DNA from: Bacteroidales bacterium UBA1733
Lineage (GTDB): Bacteria > Bacteroidota > Bacteroidia > Bacteroidales > UBA3663
Direction: 5' to 3'
Assembly (NCBI GenBank): GCA_002315795.1
Contig: DCIF01000096.1
Coordinates: 41,350-105,349, forward strand
Length of the DNA stretch: 64,000 nucleotides
The translations under genes and the position numbers were made by a program. The notes beneath the pieces were generated by a model that saw only the letters and a list, made by a program, of their open reading frames with translations, did not search any database and had not been told where the DNA came from. Shown here one piece after another: positions 8,056 to 16,279 of the stretch (position 1 is the first letter of the stretch; the number at the start of each line of letters is the position of its first letter).

Positions 8056-9710
8056 AAATCTCACGCGCGTACATATTATTATTAGCATCTGCTTCCATGA
8101 TAGGAGCGTCGGCTGTGGTTGGCTACCAGTTGGGTAAGAACAGATCCAACTCGCTGATAGCTTCGCTTACAGAGCAGGTCGACTCACTTCGCAAGGGTGA
8201 GATGGGAGCTGCTGTGACCAAACGTGTGAGTCAGCAGATGGAGGATATCGCATACCAGCAGAAGGCAGTATCTGACAAGCAGCGTGAGCGTGCTGAGCAA
8301 CAGTCGGCTCTGGCTCTCGAGATGCGTGACCGTGCAGAGCAGGAGAGTCGTGCAGCCCGTGCAGCAGAGGCAAAGGCGGTCGAAGCTCTTGATGAAGCTG
8401 AGACTCAGCGTAATAATGCCCATGATCAGCAAAAGATTGCTGAGCAACAGCGCGACCAGGCAACCCATCTGAAGAATGTGGCCGACACTCTCAACTACCG
8501 CACATTAGGCCGTACGCTTGCCAGCACGTCAATGAACACGCGTGATGCCAACAATCTGGAGTTAGCCGATCTGTTGGCGTATGCAAGTTGGTATTTTATC
8601 AAGACATACGGCGGTAACGACTATTACGACAATACGTTCAAGTGCCTATCGGTCGCTACCGACGATGAGCGACAGATTGTGATTGGTCAGCGTGGTTCGG
8701 TCAATGCCGTATCTGCCATACCTGGCAAAGAAGGAGCATGTGTGGCTGTATCAAACTATGGTGAGGTGGAACTCCTGACCAACACAGCCTCCAAACTCTC
8801 ATCCAATGTGCTGTTTCAGAATAAAATGTACGACTTCCGGGATGTATGGGCTGGTAAGAATGACATCTATGCTTTGTCACACAATGGAACACTTTGCATC
8901 ATAGGATATAATGGTTCCCTCCGCACTGTACCTCTGCCTGCAGATTCTTACTTCAAAATGATACGTACTGATAGCAACACCCTTCTTATCGCAGGGCGCA
9001 AATCACTTATCTGGTACACATTCTCAACAGGCGCACTCTCTGCTCCTGTCCAATTGAAAATGGACATCTCTGCCATCACAAAACGTGGAAGCGTGGTAAG
9101 CATCTTCTACGCTAACGGATCGTATGCGGAGATGGACTCATCTCACAAAATAACCGAAAAAACTCCTCTCACCAAAGGACTTGTTACATCTGCGTGCTAT
9201 GATGAAGCTCTGGAGTGCATTTATCTTGGTATGAGTAGTGGCACTGTATTGCCATTTAATAAGTATAACCGCCATGTTGAGACTCTCGAGGGTCATAAGA
9301 CAAAGGCATCATGTATGACCGTGACCGGAAATGTGCTTGTCACAGGAGCGTATGATAAGACGTTCAATATATGGGCTCTTGAAAATCTGTACATGGAGTC
9401 AGGCTTGACCTACAATGAAGACACAAAACTGAAGGTTGCCGCTCCAAAGGCAAAATACGGTTCGGAAAAACTTCCAAAGGAGTGGGTCACTCCTGTTGTT
9501 TACACATCTGACGGTTGGCCAATGTCTATCTGCTCGGATAGTGACGGCAAATCGGTATGGATAGGCTGCTCAAGTGGTAAGATTATACGCTTAGGAGTGA
9601 AAACTACCGACATGGCAGGCATCTTGTTGAAGAAAATCAAGCGTAACTTGACTCAGCAAGAGTGGGAACGCTACATCGGTTCATCTACACCTTACATTAA
9701 GTTCAAATGA
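8052..9710 (+). CDS. Membrane-anchored coiled-coil/WD40-like propeller protein
   Basis: 552 residues, GTG start overlapping the previous stop. A signal anchor (about residues 6-28) is followed by a coiled coil rich in Glu, Gln and Arg (about 40-150). A short helical region ELADLLAYASWYF follows, like that found before propellers in many WD40 proteins (the LALLLALEA position). From about residue 195 to the end there are repeated beta-propeller blades such as LEGHKTKASCMTVTGNVLVTGAYDKTFNIWAL. No catalytic domain was seen. It probably acts as a periplasmic or membrane scaffold between the receptor and the kinases; this is inferred from position only. It overlaps the next gene by 4 bases. Confidence 0.7.
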   Translation: MKISRAYILLLASASMIGASAVVGYQLGKNRSNSLIASLTEQVDSLRKGEMGAAVTKRVSQQMEDIAYQQKAVSDKQRERAEQQSALALEMRDRAEQESRAARAAEAKAVEALDEAETQRNNAHDQQKIAEQQRDQATHLKNVADTLNYRTLGRTLASTSMNTRDANNLELADLLAYASWYFIKTYGGNDYYDNTFKCLSVATDDERQIVIGQRGSVNAVSAIPGKEGACVAVSNYGEVELLTNTASKLSSNVLFQNKMYDFRDVWAGKNDIYALSHNGTLCIIGYNGSLRTVPLPADSYFKMIRTDSNTLLIAGRKSLIWYTFSTGALSAPVQLKMDISAITKRGSVVSIFYANGSYAEMDSSHKITEKTPLTKGLVTSACYDEALECIYLGMSSGTVLPFNKYNRHVETLEGHKTKASCMTVTGNVLVTGAYDKTFNIWALENLYMESGLTYNEDTKLKVAAPKAKYGSEKLPKEWVTPVVYTSDGWPMSICSDSDGKSVWIGCSSGKIIRLGVKTTDMAGILLKKIKRNLTQQEWERYIGSSTPYIKFK

Positions 9711-12538
9711 GAAACTGGTCAGTTAACATATTATTCATATTATTCATCACACTGTTTCCTCTCCATCTGAGAGCACAAACTGTGGGAGAAAGCACTATTG
9801 GTGTACCTTTCTTCCGCAATTTCTCAGCTACAGAATATAAGGCACATAACCGAAACTTTGATGTCGTTTGCGACAAAGGAGGCCGAGTGTTCATAGCCAA
9901 CTTCGAAGGCCTTCTTGTATATGATGGTGAGGAGTGGGAGGTGATGCACACTCCTGGCATATCACGTGTTACCAGCCTTTATATCGACAAGAACGACCAT
10001 GTGTGGTTCGGCGGTAACAATGTGCTTGGTTATGTTAATGTAGCTGATAGTATCAGACCTGTGTTTGTCACTGACGAAAACAACAAGAAACTCCGTTTTG
10101 GAGAGGTGCATAATATCTTTGAGGAGAACGGTAAGCTTGTCTTCACTACATCATCAGGTAGTGCATACTCCTACGCCAACGGTCAGGTTAAGTTCATACG
10201 CGATTTTTATGAGGATACTGACCGGCAGGAATTCTGGAATGGTGTAGAGATCAATGACCAACTTACCATAAAGGACATGGGCCTCAAGGTCTACGCCACC
10301 GCCAACAAGGGTGTGATCGCTACTGACCTGCAGGGCAATAAGGTTTACAACATCACATACGATAATGGACTCTGTAGTGATGCCATAACATCTTTGGCCT
10401 ACGATGGCAGAGGCAGCGTATGGGGTACCACCGACAATGGTGTGTTCTTGATCAATACATCGACCGTGTACACATACTTCTCTGAGGAGGAAGGACTGAA
10501 AGGGCAGGTTACAAGTTTGCTTATTTGGAATGGAAAACTTCTTGCCGGCACCCTTCAAGGACTCTTCGTATATGACAATGGTGTGTTCCGAAACATGCAA
10601 GACGGGGATCAGGCATGTTGGCACATCAACAGTTTGTCCGACAGCTATGCACTTGCATCTACAGCCGAAGGAGTATTCTCCATCGACAAGGCCTTCAAAT
10701 CGCATGCTCTCTCTACCAAGCATACCCTGTCCACATTCATCGAGGACGAGAACACCTTCCTCATGGGTGCTATCGATGGCATATATCGCCACAGTACAGG
10801 CTCAGGCGACGTACTCCTCGACAAGATTCAGAATGTGGTGAAGTTCGTGTCTGACAACAATGGAGGCGTGTGGGCTCTTACATTATATAATGAGACATAC
10901 TACATGCCACGTGGAGGTTCACACTTCCAGAAGAAACAGAACAATGATATCAATCTTATGCTCAGCTATACCGATGCCAAAGGCGTAAAGTGGAGCGTTA
11001 AGAACAATGGTATGGGACTGACCTGTGAGGGCAAGACGAAAGAGATGGAAGCCTGGCTCCACCCATTCGATGACTGTATCATACAATCAATGGTGGTGGA
11101 CAATAATGTAGCCTGGCTTGGAGGTGCCTTCGGTATTTACTGTTTTGATTTCACGCATTGTAAACACACATTGCCAACACAGCCTAAGATCGACATACGT
11201 TACTTCGTCAAGGAAGACCGCTATGTCAACTTCTGCGTAGCTAATGAAGCCATCCAGTTGCTTGGCAAGACCCTCTACAGCTACCGCCTCAATGACAATG
11301 AGGAATGGAGCAAATGGCGTGAGGATCAGGATGTAGACTTTGACAACATGTCGTATGGTAGCTATAAGCTCACCGTGCGCCTGATGGATGCCTTTGGTCA
11401 GATATCAGAATCGGAACCTAAGAGTTTTGAAATACCATATCCTATCTACATGCGTTGGTATTTTGTGCTCCTCTACATCATATTGATAGCATTCATCATC
11501 TATGCAATATTCCGATACCGAATGCACAGATTGGAGAAGGAACGCCAACAACTCGAGCAGGTTGTCAAAGAGCGTACCCTTGAGGTTGTAAAGCAGAAGG
11601 ATGAGATCGAACAGAAGTCACTTAGACTTGAAGCCCAGAAGGACGAGATCGAAGCCCAAAAGAACGAGATCGAATCGCAGAAGGACGAGATCGAACAGAA
11701 GTCACACGCGCTTGAGGATACTCTCGAGGAACTTCGCAGCGCTCAGCAGCAGCTTATCCGTAAGGAGCGTGAAGCTACTGTCGGTAAACTCACGAAAGGT
11801 CTTATCGACCGCATCCTTAACCCGATGAACTATATCAACAACTTCTCGCATCTCACCATCGGTCTCACAAAGGACCTCAAGGAGAACATTGAGGACGAGG
11901 AGGATAAGATGGAGCCTGACAACTTTGACGACTGCATGGATGTGCTGGATATGATGAAGACCAACCTCGAGAAGATCGAGCAACACGGCATTTCCACCAC
12001 CCGTACTCTTAAGGCAATGGAGGAGATGCTGAAGGAGCGATCCGACAAGGTTGAATCACTCGACATCTCTCTCATCTGCCAGCAGAACATTGAGATGCTC
12101 AACAACTATTTCAAGGATGATATCGCGAAGTATGGTATATCGATAGAGTGGAATCGACCAGCGATGCCTATCGTGGCTGACGTCAATGCCGACCTGCTCA
12201 GTCGTACATTCATGTCGATGCTTGCCAACAGCATATATGCGGTCAAGAAGAAGGCTGAGAAACTTGGCACTGGTACTTACAAGCCTGTGGTCAGTCTTTC
12301 TATCTGTCCTAAGTCGGGCGAAGAGGCACCTAATATCGTTTTCTATGACAATGGTATCGGTATCGAACAAAGCATCATCGACAAAATCTTTGACCCATTC
12401 TTCACCACCAAACCTACTGCTGAAGCACCTGGCGTAGGACTCTACCTCGGTCAGCAGATCATACAGGACTTTGGTGGCACGATATCAGTCAAATCAGTTA
12501 AGGACGAATATACAGAATTTACAATCTCGTTACCATAA
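9707..12538 (+). CDS. Two-component propeller histidine-kinase-like protein without phosphoacceptor His
   Basis: 943 residues. A signal peptide (1-23) is followed by a periplasmic two-component regulator propeller (about 35-490), a Y_Y_Y domain (about 500-575), one membrane segment (584-604) and a long coiled coil with repeats of QKDEIE. The dimerisation region that reads GIAHEIQNP in the next gene is GLIDRILNP here, so Asp701 stands where the phosphorylated His should be. The ATPase part looks whole (N box MLANSIYAV, G1 DNGIGI, FDPFFTTK, G2 GVGLYLG). It may therefore bind ATP but not autophosphorylate, and could act as a sensing partner for the soluble kinase encoded 14 bases downstream. No receiver or AraC domain is fused, unlike typical hybrid systems. 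Confidence 0.85.
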   Translation: MRNWSVNILFILFITLFPLHLRAQTVGESTIGVPFFRNFSATEYKAHNRNFDVVCDKGGRVFIANFEGLLVYDGEEWEVMHTPGISRVTSLYIDKNDHVWFGGNNVLGYVNVADSIRPVFVTDENNKKLRFGEVHNIFEENGKLVFTTSSGSAYSYANGQVKFIRDFYEDTDRQEFWNGVEINDQLTIKDMGLKVYATANKGVIATDLQGNKVYNITYDNGLCSDAITSLAYDGRGSVWGTTDNGVFLINTSTVYTYFSEEEGLKGQVTSLLIWNGKLLAGTLQGLFVYDNGVFRNMQDGDQACWHINSLSDSYALASTAEGVFSIDKAFKSHALSTKHTLSTFIEDENTFLMGAIDGIYRHSTGSGDVLLDKIQNVVKFVSDNNGGVWALTLYNETYYMPRGGSHFQKKQNNDINLMLSYTDAKGVKWSVKNNGMGLTCEGKTKEMEAWLHPFDDCIIQSMVVDNNVAWLGGAFGIYCFDFTHCKHTLPTQPKIDIRYFVKEDRYVNFCVANEAIQLLGKTLYSYRLNDNEEWSKWREDQDVDFDNMSYGSYKLTVRLMDAFGQISESEPKSFEIPYPIYMRWYFVLLYIILIAFIIYAIFRYRMHRLEKERQQLEQVVKERTLEVVKQKDEIEQKSLRLEAQKDEIEAQKNEIESQKDEIEQKSHALEDTLEELRSAQQQLIRKEREATVGKLTKGLIDRILNPMNYINNFSHLTIGLTKDLKENIEDEEDKMEPDNFDDCMDVLDMMKTNLEKIEQHGISTTRTLKAMEEMLKERSDKVESLDISLICQQNIEMLNNYFKDDIAKYGISIEWNRPAMPIVADVNADLLSRTFMSMLANSIYAVKKKAEKLGTGTYKPVVSLSICPKSGEEAPNIVFYDNGIGIEQSIIDKIFDPFFTTKPTAEAPGVGLYLGQQIIQDFGGTISVKSVKDEYTEFTISLP

Positions 12539-12552
12539 CGGTATAGTATAAT

Positions 12553-13398
12553 ATGGAACAGGAACTTGAACAGCTCAGACAGCAGGTTGCTACCCTTCAG
12601 GAGCAACTGCATACCCAGGAGAAGATGGCTTCACTTGGATTGCTCTCTGCGGGCATTGCTCATGAGATACAGAATCCTCTCAACTTTGTCATCAACTTCA
12701 GCAAGATGTCAACCAAGCTTCTTGATGATCTTGAGGACATAGTCGGCGATTGCAGCGATAAGCTTGATGACGCCGATGCAGAAGAACTTGAGGACATCTC
12801 TGCCGACTTGAAAGAGAATCTGCAGAAGATCCAGGAACATGGTGAACGTGCCATCAGCATCATACGTGGCATTCTTCTGCAGAGCCGTGGTAAGGATGGT
12901 GAATTCCTCCCTACCGACGTGCCTAACCTCGTGCACGAATATGTGTGGCTCTCATACCATGCCATGCGTGCCAACGATAAGAGTTTCAATATCTCCATTC
13001 ATGAAGAGTACCCTGAGTCTTTGCCAAAGATGATGGTCATCCCACAGGACCTCAGCCGTGCTGTACTCAATGTCATGAACAATGCCTGCTATACAGTCAA
13101 GGAACGTGCACAAGGCGAAGGGGCAGACTACAAACCAACTATATCCATCAAGGTGACCTACGACGAGCGCCTTCGCATCGACATCTCCGACAATGGCATG
13201 GGCATGTCGCCAGAGGTTAAGGATAAGCTGTTCAAGACTTTCTTCACCACCAAGCCTATCGGTCAGGGCACCGGACTCGGCATGTCCATCACACATCAGA
13301 TCATCACTTCCAGCCATCAAGGTGAACTGCTTGTAGAATCAGAGCAAGGAGTAGGGACAACCTTCTCATTCATCATTCCTGTCAAAATAGCCAAGTAA
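12553..13398 (+). CDS. Soluble histidine kinase
   Basis: 281 residues, no membrane segment and no sensor domain. A short coiled coil (1-25) leads into the dimerisation domain MASLGLLSAGIAHEIQNPLN with the phosphoacceptor H37. The ATPase domain has the N box NVMNNACYTV, G1 SDNGMGM, the F box KTFFTTKP and the G2 loop GTGLGMS. It closely resembles the C-terminal half of the previous gene product and may come from a duplication of it, but it keeps the His. It is the likely donor for D58 of the receiver-phosphatase, after forming a complex with the membrane protein. Confidence 0.9.
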   Translation: MEQELEQLRQQVATLQEQLHTQEKMASLGLLSAGIAHEIQNPLNFVINFSKMSTKLLDDLEDIVGDCSDKLDDADAEELEDISADLKENLQKIQEHGERAISIIRGILLQSRGKDGEFLPTDVPNLVHEYVWLSYHAMRANDKSFNISIHEEYPESLPKMMVIPQDLSRAVLNVMNNACYTVKERAQGEGADYKPTISIKVTYDERLRIDISDNGMGMSPEVKDKLFKTFFTTKPIGQGTGLGMSITHQIITSSHQGELLVESEQGVGTTFSFIIPVKIAK

Positions 13399-15801
13399 AT
13401 GATTAGATTTCATAACATACTCATATTTTTCACTTTCTTCATTCTCTCATTCATGATGACTGCCAATGCTCAGTCATCCGATGATGCGTACCATAAGGCG
13501 GAGAATGCTTATGAGTATGGACATTTTGAAGTCGTTGACTCTTTGCTCAAGGATCATGTCGGCCGATTGAATCCCGACGACAAGATCGGCGCCTATCGTC
13601 TGCTTGCACTAAGTGCTCTCAATCAGGACCAACCCCAGCAGGCAGAAGCCTATGTGGCACAGCTTCTTGCCATTGACCCCTTTTATACTGCATACAATGA
13701 TTCGCCTCGCTTTGCAGACATACTCGAACGCCTGAAGAAGGGCAAGACGACCATCACTACAGCCTCCCAGCAAGAGGAGACTCTCGAAGAGGTACCTGTG
13801 CCTGTCACACTCATTACCGAGGCCATGATACGCGCTTCTGGTGCCCGCACCCTGTCCGAACTGCTCCTTCAGTTTGTGCCAGGCATGACCCGCGTAGCAG
13901 GTACTGGCGACAATGTGGCCATGCGAGGTGTGTACGGCATGACTCAGGAGACCATCCTTGTGCTTGAGGACGGTCATCGCCTCAATAGCCAGAGCACCAA
14001 TGCTATGCCTATGGACTACCGCATCAATCTCGATAAGATAAAGCAGGTCGAGGTGCTTCGTGGCCCAGCATCATCGCTCTACGGCAATGTGGCCCTTACC
14101 GCCGTAGTCAATATCATCACAAAGTCGGGCAGCGATCTCGATGGCTGTCTTGTCACAGCATCTGCTGGCAAGAACAAGTCGTTTGGTGCCAGTTTCATCA
14201 ATGGCCATGGCAATCTGCGTACCGACTATCTCGCCTGGGTGTCAGTCTATAACTCACAGGGAGAGAAGGTTGATGATGGAAAGTACACACGGTACATCGA
14301 CGGATTCAATGGCATGCCTACATTCGACTTGGGCATGAAGATTCGCTGGCAGGATTTTGCTCTCTATGCCGTAGCTAAGCATGCCAAGCCTGTACCATAC
14401 TATAATATTATTGATGCAGGAGGATATAACTATGACAAATACGGCAAGCAATATGGCGAGAAACCGGGTAACTCAAGCACCAACCTTCGCTTTGACCTGA
14501 GCTATAACCATAAGTGGAATGACTTCTCGCTCTCTGTTTCTGCATTTGCATGTATGGAGCGCGAACAGCTATACAACGTAGTTGGTGATGCAGTTGACCC
14601 AGAGTTGGCAAAATTGCTCTTGTTGAGTTCCGGCATCAAGATTACCGACTCTACAAAGGTCAACACTGCAGGTCTGTGGGAAAACATCGACCTAAAGGAC
14701 TACACATTCGGAGGATCTGTAAGCGGAGCATACAAATACAGCCTTCCAATGTTTGGCATGGGTGGTTCAGTGCTCTTCGGTTTGCAGTACGAATACTTCA
14801 TGCGCTCATACGGCAATTTCCTTCTAGGATCCAACTTCGATAAGACCCACACCATAGCCAACAACATGTTCCATGAGGGTGATGAGCAGACCGCATCCGG
14901 ATTCGTCCAGATCAAACACAACTTCACCAAACGGCTGATCTTGAACGGAGGCATACGTTCTGACCACCGTGTACGCTATGATGGAAGCAGGAAGAACACC
15001 ATTGCCCCACGTTTATCAATCATCTGGCTTGCCAACGATGTGTTCAACATAAAGGGAGGCTTTGCACACTCATTTGTCGATGCCCCATACTTCTATCGTT
15101 CGTCGCTCATTCCTGTATTCTCAGGTGAGGGGCTGGACCCAGAGGCGCTGGATGCTGCCAACCTTTCGGCAAGCTTCGACTGGAAACCGCTCCACCTCAA
15201 GTGTGAAGTGACGGCACACTTCACCAGCGTCAAGGATCTTGTGTTCTATGACCTCAACTCGTCGACCCAGTCCACCTTCTGCAACTCTGGTAAGGTAGAT
15301 ATGCTCGGTATAGAGAATCATATCCAGTATTCAACCACAAAGACACTTATCAACTGCAATCTGACATACCAGTATCCGATTAAGATACAGGACTATATTG
15401 GCAGCAAGTCACATACAGCCACCAACGTACCTCGCTTTACGAGCAACATCACAGCCGCACAGGAGTTGTTCAACTCGCGTCGTTTCGGCCGATTCTGGCT
15501 CCGTGGCAATGTGCATGTACAGTCAGCCATCGACCTGTACATTCTTCGCCTTGAGGAAGTAGTAATGAATGCTCTTTTTGAGGCTGTCGGCATGGAATAT
15601 TCATTGTCAGAACCTGAGCGTCAGAGCACAAAAGCCATTGCGGGCTTAGGAGCCGAATGGAGCACGCCTGTCAGGGGATTGACTGCTTCGTTCGACACAT
15701 ACAATCTCTTCAATACGAAATATAAGATTGGTGGTCTCTGCCGTGAGGGTATACCACAGCAGGGATTCAGTTTTGTCGGAAAACTGCGATTCCAGTTCTG
15801 A
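13399..15801 (+). CDS. TonB-dependent outer membrane receptor with N-terminal TPR-like domain
   Basis: 800 residues. A signal peptide (1-24) is followed by about 90 helical residues with repeat character (AYHKAENAYEYGHFEVVDSL, AYVAQLLAIDPFYTAYND) and a possible TonB box (EEVPVPVTLI). Next come the plug (about 130-245, with EVLRGPASSLYGNVALTAVVNIIT) and a 22-strand-type barrel ending in the aromatic KLRFQF. There is no SusD-like partner and no CarboxypepD-like extension, which is what one expects of Bacteroidetes receptors. The ATG directly follows the kinase stop with no gap, which ties a receptor to the signalling genes. The ligand is unknown. Confidence 0.88.
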   Translation: MIRFHNILIFFTFFILSFMMTANAQSSDDAYHKAENAYEYGHFEVVDSLLKDHVGRLNPDDKIGAYRLLALSALNQDQPQQAEAYVAQLLAIDPFYTAYNDSPRFADILERLKKGKTTITTASQQEETLEEVPVPVTLITEAMIRASGARTLSELLLQFVPGMTRVAGTGDNVAMRGVYGMTQETILVLEDGHRLNSQSTNAMPMDYRINLDKIKQVEVLRGPASSLYGNVALTAVVNIITKSGSDLDGCLVTASAGKNKSFGASFINGHGNLRTDYLAWVSVYNSQGEKVDDGKYTRYIDGFNGMPTFDLGMKIRWQDFALYAVAKHAKPVPYYNIIDAGGYNYDKYGKQYGEKPGNSSTNLRFDLSYNHKWNDFSLSVSAFACMEREQLYNVVGDAVDPELAKLLLLSSGIKITDSTKVNTAGLWENIDLKDYTFGGSVSGAYKYSLPMFGMGGSVLFGLQYEYFMRSYGNFLLGSNFDKTHTIANNMFHEGDEQTASGFVQIKHNFTKRLILNGGIRSDHRVRYDGSRKNTIAPRLSIIWLANDVFNIKGGFAHSFVDAPYFYRSSLIPVFSGEGLDPEALDAANLSASFDWKPLHLKCEVTAHFTSVKDLVFYDLNSSTQSTFCNSGKVDMLGIENHIQYSTTKTLINCNLTYQYPIKIQDYIGSKSHTATNVPRFTSNITAAQELFNSRRFGRFWLRGNVHVQSAIDLYILRLEEVVMNALFEAVGMEYSLSEPERQSTKAIAGLGAEWSTPVRGLTASFDTYNLFNTKYKIGGLCREGIPQQGFSFVGKLRFQF

Positions 15802-15851
15802 CTAACTCAACAAACAACATACCAGAATACAGATTATAATACATACTACCA

Positions 15852-16262
15852 GTGAAGACTCTTACCATAACAAACAACATCGAACAACTACCAAAGCTTG
15901 CTATGTTTATCGATGCTATAGCCGAAGAGGACGAACTCGACATGAGTCTCGTCTTCAACCTCAATCTTGCCCTTGAGGAAGCCATGACCAATGTGGTGAT
16001 GTATGCCTACCCCAATCAGGAAGGCATGCCTGTGGTGTTGGACTATGAACGACAGGCCGATACCCTCATCTTCACCCTTCGCGACCAAGGCATCGCATTC
16101 GATCCCACTACCGGTGGAGAAGTCGATCTCACGCTCTCCGTTGAGGACCGTCCTATAGGTGGACTCGGCATCTTCCTCGTCAAGCAGATCATGACGGAAG
16201 TCGAATACCAGCGCACAGACGATAGCAACATCCTCATCATGAAGAAGAACATTGCTCAGTAG
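15852..16262 (+). CDS. RsbW/SpoIIAB-like anti-sigma serine kinase (HATPase)
   Basis: 136 residues, GTG start. A single GHKL ATPase domain carries the N box LALEEAMTNVVMYAYP (E42/E43, N47), G1 LRDQGIAFDP (D78, G80) and G2 GGLGIFLVKQ (104-113). This is the pattern of the RsbW/SpoIIAB kinases that phosphorylate STAS antagonists and sequester a partner. It completes the switch with the STAS and PP2C genes at the front of the operon. No sigma factor gene is present nearby, so its partner must be elsewhere or be a non-sigma protein. Confidence 0.88.
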   Translation: MKTLTITNNIEQLPKLAMFIDAIAEEDELDMSLVFNLNLALEEAMTNVVMYAYPNQEGMPVVLDYERQADTLIFTLRDQGIAFDPTTGGEVDLTLSVEDRPIGGLGIFLVKQIMTEVEYQRTDDSNILIMKKNIAQ

Positions 16263-16279
16263 TAAATCCCCATCAAGCC

